The notes below the pieces were generated by a model. It was given only the letters and a program-made list of their open reading frames with translations. It did no database searches and had not been told where the DNA came from. Shown here one piece after another: positions 55,931 to 63,877 of a stretch of 64,000 bases of DNA. The stretch is from Glycomyces paridis (GTDB taxonomy: Bacteria; Actinomycetota; Actinomycetes; Mycobacteriales; Micromonosporaceae), in NCBI RefSeq assembly GCF_004912155.1, contig NZ_STGX01000004.1:315078-379077 (forward strand), read 5' to 3'. Numbering within the stretch: position 1 is the first letter of the stretch; every line of letters starts with the position of its first letter. Position numbers and translations under genes: made by a program.

Positions 55931-56436
55931 TCTTCCTGGTCATCGCGGCGGCCCTCGTCGCCGCCGCAACCGCTTACGCCATCTGGGCGATGGCCCAGGA
56001 GCACCGGATCGAGACGACCGCGCACCTCGACGCCCGCGCCAACGAGGTCTGGGCGGTCCTCACCGACTTCCCCGCCTACGGCGAGTGGAACCCGTTCCTC
56101 ACCGCGATCGCCGGCCTCCTCGCCGAGGACGAGCGCCTCGACGTGACCCTCACCCGCCCCGGCGGCAAGGTCGACCGCTTCCGCCCCCGCGTCCTGCGCG
56201 TCTCCCCCGCCCGCCAGATCCGCTGGCTCGGCAGGCTCGGCCCCGGCGGCCTGTTCGACGGCGAGCACTACTTCGTGCTCGAACCGCAACCGGACGGCAC
56301 CACGGTCCTCACCCACGGCGAACGCTTCACCGGCGTCCTCGTCCCGCTCATGAAATCCGCCCTCGCCGACACCGAGCAGGGCTTCACCGCCATGAACGAG
56401 GCCCTCGCCGCCCGGCTCAGCACACAAGAAGACTGA
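55927..56436 (+). CDS. SRPBCC-domain protein with N-terminal membrane helix
   Basis: A 169-residue protein. A GTG start gives a hydrophobic N-terminal anchor (VIFLVIAAALVAAATAYAIWAMA), then a SRPBCC/polyketide-cyclase-like fold: IETTAHLDARANEVWAVLTDFPAYGEWNPFLTAI, IRWLGRLGPGGLFDGEHYFVLEPQ, and the C-terminal helix DTEQGFTAMNEALAARL. These folds bind lipids or other hydrophobic ligands. The GTG overlaps the Hsp70-fusion stop by 4 bp (GTGA), so both are made together and may act at the membrane. Confidence 0.85.
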   Translation: MIFLVIAAALVAAATAYAIWAMAQEHRIETTAHLDARANEVWAVLTDFPAYGEWNPFLTAIAGLLAEDERLDVTLTRPGGKVDRFRPRVLRVSPARQIRWLGRLGPGGLFDGEHYFVLEPQPDGTTVLTHGERFTGVLVPLMKSALADTEQGFTAMNEALAARLSTQED

Positions 56437-56486
56437 GCACACGAGAAGACTGAACGCCCGCGAAGACTGAACGCCCGAGAAGACCG
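56419..56486. repeat. Four tandem 17-bp units at the SRPBCC gene end
   Basis: Units agcacac-agaagactg / aacgcccg-gaagactg repeat in exact 17-bp register at 56419, 56436, 56453 and 56470. The first unit contains the stop codon of the SRPBCC gene. Confidence 0.75.
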
Positions 56487-56502
56487 CACGCGCGCAAGCG
56501 GA

Positions 56503-56532
56503 AAGGCCCGCACCGGAACCGGTGCGGGCCTT
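56503..56532. terminator. Bidirectional terminator between convergent genes
   Basis: AAGGCCCGCACCGG-aa-CCGGTGCGGGCCTT, a perfect 14-bp stem, lies between the SRPBCC gene and the chaplin-like gene. Confidence 0.85.
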
Positions 56533-56541
56533 CGCCGTTCC

Positions 56542-57516
56542 TTACAGGACGCCCGCGCCCGCGAGCTCGGTCACGCCCGCGACCGAGTCGGCAACACCTT
56601 CGGAGGTGGCGTTGCCGACGAGTCCGCCGGTGAGGCCGCCGACTACCGGGACGTTCCCGGCCACACCGCTGACCGCGTCGAGACCGGGAACGGGGAGCTG
56701 CTCCTCGGTCAGGTCGACGTCGGCCGCTTCGACGGCGGCGAGTTCCTTGTGGGTGTCGTGCTTGTCGTGGCCGCCGGGGATCTCCGCGTCCGAACCGCCG
56801 TCGCACGAGGCGCTGGCGTAGCCGAGGATCGCGATGGCGTTGCCGCACACGTTGATCGGAGCCTGGATCGGGGCGAACACCTGGTTGCCGTTGCCGAGGC
56901 CGACGTTGTCCTGCGTGGTGAGGTCGCCCGCACCGGCGTAGTCGGCGTCGGCGCCGCCCTCGCACCCGGCGCCGGAGACGCCGCCGATGGCGATCGCGTT
57001 GCCGCAGGCGTTGATCGGCGCCTGGATCGGCGCGAGCAGCTGGTTGCCCGACAGCGCGCCGTAGTTGCGCTGCGTCGTGGTGTCGGACTCGGTGACGTGC
57101 CCGGACTCGGCGATGACGGCGTCGGAGCCGCCGGTCGACCAGGCGCCCGACGCGCCGCCGACGGCCGCGGCGATGCCGGAGACGTCGATCGGGGCCTGCA
57201 CCGGGGTGTACACCTGGTTGCCGTTGCCCAGGCCCGTGTTGTTCTGCGTGGTCAGGTCGCCCGCACCGGCGTAGTCGGCGCTGGCGCCGCCCTCGCACCC
57301 GGCGTCGGCGGTCCCGAGGACGGCCGCGGCGATGCCGCAGATGTTGATGGGCGCCTGGATCGGCGCGACCACCTGGTTGCCCGACACGGCTCCGATGTTG
57401 TCCTGCGTGGTGACGTCAGGACCCCAGGCGTGAGCGGTGCCGGCGCCGGCGACGAGGACGGCCCCCGCAGCGACGAAACCGGTCTGCGCGGTCTTGCGTG
57501 CCCATGAGTAGTTCAC
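56542..57516 (-). CDS. Secreted protein with four chaplin-like repeats
   Basis: A 324-residue secreted protein. The Sec signal MNYSWARKTAQTGFVAAGAV...GTAHA is cleaved near 30/31. Four repeats of about 50-55 residues each carry [S/N]GNQ-x2-[A/T]P-[I/V]QAPI-x2-[C/S]G, the chaplin core, at about 36, 89, 147 and 200. Cysteine pairs 60/74, 171/185 and 224/238 are spaced 14 apart; in repeat 2 both are serine (113/127). Chaplins assemble into the hydrophobic sheath of aerial hyphae and spores. A His-rich stretch (GGHDKHDTHKE) and a Gly/Val tail follow; no sortase signal. The GTG at 57516 has AAAGGTGAG 6 nt upstream. Confidence 0.82.
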   Translation of the reverse strand: MNYSWARKTAQTGFVAAGAVLVAGAGTAHAWGPDVTTQDNIGAVSGNQVVAPIQAPINICGIAAAVLGTADAGCEGGASADYAGAGDLTTQNNTGLGNGNQVYTPVQAPIDVSGIAAAVGGASGAWSTGGSDAVIAESGHVTESDTTTQRNYGALSGNQLLAPIQAPINACGNAIAIGGVSGAGCEGGADADYAGAGDLTTQDNVGLGNGNQVFAPIQAPINVCGNAIAILGYASASCDGGSDAEIPGGHDKHDTHKELAAVEAADVDLTEEQLPVPGLDAVSGVAGNVPVVGGLTGGLVGNATSEGVADSVAGVTELAGAGVL

Positions 57517-57701
57517 GAAGTCTCACCTTTCAGGGAAATCGTTCTTCTTTTCCATCACGTATCCCCCGTGAAGCTCCGTGGCTCCAATAACTTGTGTGCG
57601 CCCGGCGAGCTGGGTCTCGCGTGGACGGGGTGCATTGGAACCGGGAGAGTTGTTGTCCGGGCCGCATCGGCTGCGGCCCTGCGACCGCGCCGTGGCCGCG
57701 T

Positions 57702-57731
57702 CGCGGGCACACCGGTGCCGGTGTGCCCGCG
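57702..57731 (-). terminator. Terminator of the small secreted-protein gene
   Basis: A perfect 14-bp stem CGCGGGCACACCGG-tg-CCGGTGTGCCCGCG starts 66 bp past the stop of the 57797-58234 gene and lies before the chaplin-like gene. Confidence 0.75.
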
Positions 57732-57796
57732 ACGCGCGGGCGCGGCCGTGGTCGACCGGGCGCCGGCGGGGCGCCGCGGTCGGTTTCCTGGCCTGT

Positions 57797-58234
57797 CTAG
57801 AAGGGCAGCGGGACCGGAAGGCCGCCGCCGAGACCGCTGAGCAGGTCGGACAGCGGGTTGCCCGCGTCGGCCGGCTGGTCCTGCACGTGGTCGCCCTTGA
57901 CCTGGTCGGCGACCTGGTCGGCGGGCTTGTCGTTCTTGGCCTCGGCGCTGGGGCCCGCGGGCACCAGGGCGTTCAGCCCGGGGACGGCGTCGACCGGGAT
58001 CGCGTTGAGCCCCGGCACCTTGCTCGTCACGCCGCTGACCGCGCCGCCGGCCATGCCGGTGACCTGGTCGGGAGAGACCGGGAGCCCCCCGAGGGCCTCC
58101 GGTGTCGCCGCGACGAGGTCGCCGGTCGATTCCTCGACGGTGTCGGCGGCCTGAGCGGCCGTCCCCGCGAGCAGCAGAGCCCCCGTGGCGAGGCCTCCGA
58201 CGAGGCCCGCCGTACGCATGGTGCGCATCTTCAT
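57797..58234 (-). CDS. Small secreted protein of unknown function
   Basis: A 145-residue protein with a Sec signal (MKMRTMRTAGLVGGLATGALLLAGTAAQA, cleavage near 29/30). The mature part has no Cys, is rich in Asp/Val/Pro/Leu, and contains SKVPGLNAIPVDAVPGLNALVPAG, two PGLNA units like the VPGLDA of the neighbouring chaplin-like protein, and ends GLGGGLPVPLPF. GGAAGG lies about 10 nt before the ATG. It lies directly upstream of the chaplin-like gene on the same strand but has its own terminator. A surface role is inference. Confidence 0.72.
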   Translation of the reverse strand: MKMRTMRTAGLVGGLATGALLLAGTAAQAADTVEESTGDLVAATPEALGGLPVSPDQVTGMAGGAVSGVTSKVPGLNAIPVDAVPGLNALVPAGPSAEAKNDKPADQVADQVKGDHVQDQPADAGNPLSDLLSGLGGGLPVPLPF

Positions 58235-58719
58235 CTGCTTCTTGCCTTCCTTCGCACCGCACGGCACCGGTCGTCGGCTGGGGAAGCAGCACGAATCGAC
58301 CGCCGCGCGGTGCAAGATCGCTGAATTGTCAGTGGTTGACCAGCGGGCCCGTGCAGTCCGGTCGCCGTCCCGGCGATCGCCACTGCCGACCGAGGTTCCC
58401 AGCCGCGACCGCACCGGCTGGATCGCCGGCGGATCGGGAACCGCATTCGCTGTCCTCGGGGCCGGTGACACTCCGGCCCGGCCGCTTGTCGACGCGGCCA
58501 CCCTGACTAACTGGAGAGGCTGGGGCGCGGTTACGCCCAGACGCGAAGAAATTCGAAAACATTGCGATGTTGGCGACCCCGAATACGGGGATGCCTCATA
58601 TGTCCGCGGACCGGACGCGAAGCGGCCCCCCACCGCCGCAGACGCGTAAACGCCACCGGAGGTGAAGGGCCGCAACAAGACTGCTGATCGCCGAGAGGCA
58701 GGCGGGTCGCAGGCCGGGT
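58235..58719. other. Long gene-free stretch upstream of the secreted-protein gene
   Basis: 485 bp without a convincing gene. It must hold the promoter and leader of the 57797-58234 gene. Several short foldbacks exist but I could not match a known riboswitch. An open frame on the plus strand (58185-58649) is not protein-like. Confidence 0.4.
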
Positions 58720-59469
58720 TCAGCGGATGCGCGGCAGGATCACCGTCTCGTCCCGGCGCTCGCCGTCGCCGCTGTCGCCGCCGTCGCGGCGCTTGCGGAT
58801 GAGCTTGATCGAGCGCGAGACCACGAACCACAGGAACAGCGCCCCGATGATCCCCACGACGATCTTGCTCAACAGGTCCGAGTACTGGGCCAGGATCGGC
58901 TCGATTTCGGGCCCGAAGGCGAAGCCCAGACCGATCCAGATCCCGTTCCACACCACCGAACCGACCAGCGTGTAGCCCGTGAACTTCCAGAACGGCATCT
59001 TCTCGATCCCCGCCGGGACCGAGATCGCGCTGCGCACCAGCGGCAGGCAGCGGCCCGCCAGGACCGCCACCCCGCCCCACCGGGCGAACACCTTCTCCGA
59101 ACGCTCGAAGTCCTTGAGCTCCAGCAGCGGGATCTTCTCGAACAGCCAGCGCGTGCGCTCGCGCCCGAACGCGTAGCCGACGTAGTAGAGGATGTAGGCG
59201 CCCGCCATCGAGCCGAGCGCGGCGAAGAACATCACGAGCCAGAAGTTCATCTTCTCCTGGTAGGAGAGGAAGCCCGCCACCGGCAGGATGAGCTCGGAGG
59301 GGATCGGAGGGAAGACCGACTCGATCGCGAGGGCCAGGCCCACCCCGACCTCGCCGAACTTGGTGATGAGGTCGAGCACCCAGCCGATGATGCCGTCGTA
59401 TTCATCGGCGTGGGTGACGTCTCCTGTGTCGGCGGCCAAAGTGATCGCCTGGCTGAGGATGTTGGTCAC
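58720..59469 (-). CDS. DedA-family membrane protein (SNARE-associated/VTT)
   Basis: A 249-residue inner-membrane protein with the DedA signature: ESVFPPIPSELILPVAGFLSYQ, a central LGSMAGAYILYYVGYAFGRE, FARWGGVAVLAGRCLPLVRSAISVPAGIEKMPFWKFTGYTLVGSVVWNGIWIGLGF, and a last helix followed by a basic tail. DedA proteins carry polar lipid heads such as undecaprenyl phosphate across the membrane; some family members fulfil this and others are unassigned. The start is GTG at 59469. Confidence 0.93.
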   Translation of the reverse strand: MTNILSQAITLAADTGDVTHADEYDGIIGWVLDLITKFGEVGVGLALAIESVFPPIPSELILPVAGFLSYQEKMNFWLVMFFAALGSMAGAYILYYVGYAFGRERTRWLFEKIPLLELKDFERSEKVFARWGGVAVLAGRCLPLVRSAISVPAGIEKMPFWKFTGYTLVGSVVWNGIWIGLGFAFGPEIEPILAQYSDLLSKIVVGIIGALFLWFVVSRSIKLIRKRRDGGDSGDGERRDETVILPRIR

Positions 59470-59683
59470 GCGGCCAGCGTAACCGGGCCCGAAACGGCGC
59501 CGCCTCGGTCATCTGACCGAACTTCGCGAACGGCGCCGCGGCCCTCGCGGCGAGCGTGCGGCCGGGTGTCGCAGGGCGGGCGAGCCCAGGCCATACTTAG
59601 TGGTAATTCCGCGCTTCCCGCGGCCGCACTCCCGGTGACGGCCCGTACGCGGACACAGGACCGCAGTTGGAAGGGGAGCACCG

Positions 59684-60865
59684 ATGAGTCGCACGGTCGG
59701 ACCGTACGAGGACGTCGCGACCATCCGCGTCGAAGGCGCCTACGAGCTGTGCGAAGGCCGCGACCAGAACGGCCGCCCCGTCCAGATCCTCACCCTCGGC
59801 TCCACCTCCTCCAAGGACCCCGCCCGTCGCGGCCTGCTCTCGGACACCGTCGCCTGGGCGTACGCGACCGCCGGGCCCGACGACGCGCCGATCATGGTCG
59901 CCGACCTCGAAGCCGAACAGCCGTACGTCGTGGTCCTCCACGACACGCGCCTGCGCGGGGCCGACCGCATCATGGACCGCCTCCTCGCGCTCGGGCCGGC
60001 CACCGGGCCGCTCCCGGTCGGTCCCGCCGCCGTCGCCCAGCGCGCCGCCCACCAGCTCGCGGCCGCGCAGCGCTCCGCGGCCCCGGCCTCGCCCGCCGGA
60101 CCGGGGCACTCCTCGCCGCCGCCCGCCGGGCCCGTCAGTGCCCAGCTGTCCCCGCCGGTCCTCATCATCGCCGCCCCGAAGCGCCGTTCGCAGTTGACGC
60201 CGATCCTCATCGGCATCGGCAGCGTCGTCCTCATCCTGGCGCTCGTGGTCGGCGCCTGGGTCCTGTGGTCGGGCACCGGCGACGACGAGCCGCCCGGGGA
60301 CTCCGGCGCCGAGAGCCCCGACAACGCCGCCGTCGGCGAGGTCACCGACGCGCCTTCGGACGCGGCCGAGGACGACGGGCCCGCCGAGCAGATGCCGCAG
60401 TGGGACGAGGAGGCGCCCGACGAGCGCGTCGGCGGCACGCTCTTCGAGACCGGCGACGCCACGCAGACCGTCGCGTACGAGAACTGGCCGTTCGCGTTCA
60501 AGGTCCCCGGCGAGTACTCGTGCGAGCCCGAGGGGCAGAGCGCGGTGTGCACCGCCGACGAGGGCGGCAGCGAGATCAGGATCGGCTGGGAGACCTGTCC
60601 GGGCGACTGCTCCGGCTCCGCCCGCGAGCCGTTGCGCGAGGCCCTGCCCTACCAGCCGCTCGTGGAGGCCCGGGGCGGCGACATCGCCGTGGCCGAGCGC
60701 ACCCAGGTGTTCGACCGCTGGCGCGGGTCCTTGAGCGTGTTCGTCACGACGGCCGACGACGCCTTCCACGCGTGGGTCACCGCCGACGTCGACGCCGATC
60801 GCAGCGAGGAGACCTGGCAGGTCTTCAACGACGTCCTCAACCAGGCCATCGCCAAGGCGGCCTGA
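59684..60865 (+). CDS. Unknown protein with central membrane helix
   Basis: A 393-residue protein of unknown function. The N-terminal 110 residues form a soluble beta-rich domain (TIRVEGAYELCEGRDQNGRPVQILTLG, PYVVVLHDTRLRG), then an Ala/Pro linker, one helix (LTPILIGIGSVVLILALVVGAWVLW, about 171-195), an acidic stalk, and an extracellular domain of about 130 residues with four cysteines (EYSCEPEGQSAVCTADEGG, ETCPGDCSGSA). Topology is most likely inside-out. GGGGAG precedes the ATG. It ends 2 bp before the stop of the convergent gene. Confidence 0.7.
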   Translation: MSRTVGPYEDVATIRVEGAYELCEGRDQNGRPVQILTLGSTSSKDPARRGLLSDTVAWAYATAGPDDAPIMVADLEAEQPYVVVLHDTRLRGADRIMDRLLALGPATGPLPVGPAAVAQRAAHQLAAAQRSAAPASPAGPGHSSPPPAGPVSAQLSPPVLIIAAPKRRSQLTPILIGIGSVVLILALVVGAWVLWSGTGDDEPPGDSGAESPDNAAVGEVTDAPSDAAEDDGPAEQMPQWDEEAPDERVGGTLFETGDATQTVAYENWPFAFKVPGEYSCEPEGQSAVCTADEGGSEIRIGWETCPGDCSGSAREPLREALPYQPLVEARGGDIAVAERTQVFDRWRGSLSVFVTTADDAFHAWVTADVDADRSEETWQVFNDVLNQAIAKAA

Positions 60866-60867
60866 GG

Positions 60868-61716
60868 TCAGGCGCCTTCGCGTTCGTCCCAGCTGCGCAG
60901 CGCGCCTTCGATGACCTCGGTGGACGAGGGCGAGGGCTGCGGGATCGCCGGTCCGAGGTCGTGCTGGGCGAGCAGTTCGTAGTAGTGGTCGCTGCCGTAG
61001 GAGCGCAGGAGGTTCTGCGCGGCCTCGCGCTCGCCGTCGCCGAGTCCGGCGCGCACGAGCATCGGGTATTCGAACTGGGCGACCTGCGCCGATCCGGCCG
61101 GGGCCTGGAAGGCGCCCTCTTCGGGGTCGAGTGAGGCGGCTTCGGGCGCGGACATGACCCGGTGTCCCTCGCCGCCGAGCGCGGTGTGGTCGTCGACGCC
61201 GAAAAGGATGATCCACATGAGACTCGCGGGGTGCTCGCGGGGGTCCTGGAGCGCCACGTCGGCCTCGTCGGGCAGGACGCCGTCGGTGCTCTCGCCCTCG
61301 GGCAGCGCGATCCCTACTGCGGCGCTGGCGGTGGAGGCCTGGAGGACCTCCCACTGGTCGGCGCGGCCGGTGTCGGGGAGGTTGCGCCACAGGCCGGTCT
61401 GGGGGATCCACACGTCGGCGTCGGTCTCGCCGACCGCGTCGGCGGTGACGGCCTCGACGGTGATGTCGGCGCACACGTCCGAGCCGCGGGAGGGGGCGCC
61501 GCCTCCGGCGGCGACGAAGTCGTCGAGGACGGCGGCCATCTCGGGGACGGCGGCGACGGTGAGTTCGACCTCGGTCCCGCAGGACTGGACGTGGGCGATG
61601 GCCGCGTTCAGGGTGTAGGCGGTGACCGGCGCGAAGACGGCGAGGAGCGCCACGCCGCCGAGGATGCGGCGGCCCTCTTTCGTGAGGCGTCCTCGTCTGC
61701 GATGAATGCCGGCCAT
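60868..61716 (-). CDS. Membrane-anchored substrate-binding-like protein
   Basis: A 282-residue protein. The N-terminal anchor is ILGGVALLAVFAPVTAYTLNAAIAHV. The outer part begins ELTVAAVPEMAAVLDDFVAAGGG and has DADVWIPQTGLWRNL, the pattern of the extracellular-solute-binding half of actinobacterial SBP/VWA proteins, but the protein stops before any VWA domain. Two cysteines (QSCGTE, DVCADI) may pair. Function unknown. It is convergent with the preceding membrane gene with only 2 bp between stops and no terminator. Confidence 0.7.
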   Translation of the reverse strand: MAGIHRRRGRLTKEGRRILGGVALLAVFAPVTAYTLNAAIAHVQSCGTEVELTVAAVPEMAAVLDDFVAAGGGAPSRGSDVCADITVEAVTADAVGETDADVWIPQTGLWRNLPDTGRADQWEVLQASTASAAVGIALPEGESTDGVLPDEADVALQDPREHPASLMWIILFGVDDHTALGGEGHRVMSAPEAASLDPEEGAFQAPAGSAQVAQFEYPMLVRAGLGDGEREAAQNLLRSYGSDHYYELLAQHDLGPAIPQPSPSSTEVIEGALRSWDEREGA

Positions 61717-61755
61717 GTGACGAGTGTATGACCTGGCGCGAGCGCAGTCGAGTTC

Positions 61756-61830
61756 GCGTTTTTCAGTTACGCGTTTTCAGTCGCACGCGTTTCGGTTGCG
61801 CGTGTTTCGGTTGCACGTGTTTTGGTTGCT
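61756..61830. repeat. Five tandem 15-bp units
   Basis: GT-rich units of the type cgtgtttcggttgca repeat in 15-bp register from 61756 to 61830, between the start of the 60868 gene and the end of the ArsR gene. Confidence 0.7.
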
Positions 61831-61926
61831 CAGCCGGGGACGGTCATCGGGACCGCTTGGGAGCGCGGCCGACCGGGCGCCGCACCGCTGGGACGGCGCC
61901 GGTCGGCCGCTCGCTCGGACGCGCCT

Positions 61927-62286
61927 TCAACGGCGCCGAGTGCGACGCTTCGGGGGCGTCAGCAGATCGGCGACGATGCGCATCGTCTCGGGGACGAGGC
62001 GGAAGTAGGCCCACACGCCGCGCTTGTCGCGCTGGACGACCCCGGCCTCGGCCAGGATGCGCAGGTGGTGGCTGACGGTCGGTTGCGACAGGCCGAGCGG
62101 TTCGCTCAGCTCGGCCACGCAGGCCTCCTGCTCGGGAGCGGCCTGGATCAGGCTGATGAGCTGGAGACGGTTCGGGTCGGCGAGTGCTTTGAGGACACCC
62201 GCGATGCGCTCGGCGTCGGACTTCGAGAGCGTTTCGCCGCTCACCGGCGAGACTGGTGTCTCGGCTTCGACGGTGACTCGCACCAT
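61927..62286 (-). CDS. ArsR/SmtB-family repressor
   Basis: A 119-residue winged-helix repressor: IAGVLKALADPNRLQLISLI, CVAELSEPLGLSQPTVSHHLRILAEAGVVQRDKRGVWAYFRLVPE. Only one cysteine (Cys56) is in the usual metal-binding ELCVCDL place, so an arsenic/cadmium site of the classic type is incomplete. No metal transporter lies beside it. An inverted repeat 20 bp upstream of the ATG is a likely operator. Confidence 0.9.
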   Translation of the reverse strand: MVRVTVEAETPVSPVSGETLSKSDAERIAGVLKALADPNRLQLISLIQAAPEQEACVAELSEPLGLSQPTVSHHLRILAEAGVVQRDKRGVWAYFRLVPETMRIVADLLTPPKRRTRRR

Positions 62287-62306
62287 GATCGTGTTCCTTC
62301 CGGATT

Positions 62307-62322
62307 GGTTCCAGTCGGAACC
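62307..62322. promoter_or_regulatory. Inverted repeat upstream of the ArsR gene
   Basis: GGTTCC-agtc-GGAACC is perfect and ends 20 bp before the ATG on the minus-strand side. This is a typical size and place for an autoregulatory ArsR site. Confidence 0.5.
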
Positions 62323-62781
62323 GGACGCGGCCGCACTGCCATTAATCCAGTTCCAACCCTGAATATGCCCTCGCGTTGTGGCCGGGCGGTAACGACGACG
62401 CTTCCGGCTCGCAAAGGCTTTACGGTTCCCATGGACCGCGATCGGGATGCACCAAGTCCCGAATCGAATCCACTGCCGAGATTACGCCTGCCGTGCCAAC
62501 GAATCCACCGCTGTCACAAGATCAGTTTGCAGGCCACAGCCCGGATTGTTCAGTTATATCCGCACTACCAGGAGTTATATCTATATCTCCCTATATTTAA
62601 GCGGTTGCCGGATCTCAGGTGAGATCAGATTCACGCTCGGTTATCGATCGAAGTCCCAATATATAGAACATCACTGATCATGGAGCTTAACGCGCGGCGG
62701 CCACCGCCGCCTCCCCAAAGTGTTTCAGGACGGTTACATGCGCCTGATAATCCTCACATGTAAGGGCCCGGGGAACGAAAA

Positions 62782-62802
62782 ACGGGGCCCTTAGGGCCCC
62801 GT
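62782..62802 (-). terminator. Terminator of the LacI-type gene
   Basis: ACGGGGCCC/GGGCCCCGT with a 3-nt loop, followed on the minus strand by five Ts, lies 22 bp after the stop. Confidence 0.85.
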
Positions 62803-62823
62803 GTCCGGTATCGGCGCGCCCCC

Positions 62824-63861
62824 TCAGGCGCGGGGCGCGGCGGTGGAGTCGCGGCGGATGAGCTCGGCGGGGACGTCCAGCTCGTCGGGGTAGTCCTCGT
62901 CCTCGACGAGGGCCGCTTCCAGGGCTTTGACGCCCATGTCGTGCAGGGGCAGCGCCACCGTCGTCAGCGACGGGGTGAGGTCGCGCACCACCGGGATGTC
63001 GTCGAACCCGGCCACCGAGACCTGCTCGGGGATGCTCACACCGCCCTCGCGCAGGGCCGTGCACAGGCCGGTCGCCTGCACGTCCGACGTGACGAACACC
63101 GCAGTCGGCAGCGCGCCGCCTTCGAGGAGGCTCCGCCCGGCCTCGTACCCGCCGTCGCGGCTGAACGCCGCCGGGACGTGCACGACCTCGGCGTCCTCCG
63201 GCAGCGCCCCGAGGAAGCCCTCGCGGCGCTCGCGCACCACCTGGAGCTGCTCGGGCCCGGCGACCATCGCGAAGCGGCGGTGCCCGAGCCCGGCGAGGTG
63301 GCGGGCGAGACCGGCCGCGCCCTCCCGGTTCGCCGGACGCACCACGCGCCCCGGCAGACCCGGCTGCCCGACGCTCACGACCGTGGCACCCAGTTCGAGG
63401 AGGTCCGACAGGTGCTCGGACAGGCGCTGCTCGGCGGCCTTGTCGGTGGTCCGCGAACCGGCCACGATCACCGCCCGCGGACGGTACCCGCGCAGCGAGT
63501 CCAAGTGCTGCACTTCGGAATCGGGGTCGATGCCGGTGTCGGCGATGAGCACGCGGACGTTGCGGCGGGCGGCCTCGGCGAGCACGCCGCCGGCGATCTG
63601 TCCGAAGTAGGGGGCGGTGACGTCGTGCAGGAGGAGGGCCACGGTCTGGGAGGTCGCGCGCGCGAGCACCTGCGCACCGACGTTGGGGGCGTAGCGCAAC
63701 CGGCGTGCCGCCTCGCGCACCCGCTCGCTGAGCTGGTCGCTCACCCGGTGCGGGGAGCCGTTCAGCACGCGAGAGGCGGTGGCCACCGAGACGCCGGCGG
63801 CTCGGGCGACATCGGCCAGTCTGGCCGGTTGTTTGCGTTCCATCTCGCTGAGGCTACCCAT
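62824..63861 (-). CDS. LacI-family transcriptional regulator
   Basis: A 345-residue repressor. The HTH and hinge are RLADVARAAGVSVATASRVLNGSPHRVSDQLSERVREAARRLRYAPN (about 14-58). The periplasmic-binding-like ligand domain follows: VALLLHDVTAPYFGQIAGGVL, VVSVGQPGLPGRVVRPANREGA, VFVTSDVQATGLCTALREGGVSIPEQVSVAGFDDIP. The ligand is probably a sugar but unknown. Start ATG 63861; ATG 63843 (MERKQPARLADVAR) is also possible. It lies 16 bp after the stop of the gene that runs off the window. Confidence 0.93.
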   Translation of the reverse strand: MGSLSEMERKQPARLADVARAAGVSVATASRVLNGSPHRVSDQLSERVREAARRLRYAPNVGAQVLARATSQTVALLLHDVTAPYFGQIAGGVLAEAARRNVRVLIADTGIDPDSEVQHLDSLRGYRPRAVIVAGSRTTDKAAEQRLSEHLSDLLELGATVVSVGQPGLPGRVVRPANREGAAGLARHLAGLGHRRFAMVAGPEQLQVVRERREGFLGALPEDAEVVHVPAAFSRDGGYEAGRSLLEGGALPTAVFVTSDVQATGLCTALREGGVSIPEQVSVAGFDDIPVVRDLTPSLTTVALPLHDMGVKALEAALVEDEDYPDELDVPAELIRRDSTAAPRA

Positions 63862-63877
63862 CTGCGGAAAGCGCTGC

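Larger units (their letters stand above)
62287..62823. other. Gene-free stretch with a strongly AT-rich block
   Basis: It contains the ArsR operator, then an AT-rich block at about 62550-62690 with TTATAT/TATATC runs and a perfect palindrome GATCTCA-gg-TGAGATC (62611-62626), an inverted repeat TTACATG/CATGTAA at 62734-62763, and the LacI terminator. No gene is supported. Confidence 0.5.

Noticed and set aside
58250-58560. Possible ydaO/c-di-AMP riboswitch before the small secreted-protein gene
   Set aside because: A few GGGAACC words are present but the conserved core and paired elements could not be laid out.
58185-58649. Plus-strand frame of 154 codons in the gap before DedA
   Set aside because: Composition is Arg/Pro/Ser-rich, no ribosome site, and it begins inside the signal-peptide region of the opposite gene.
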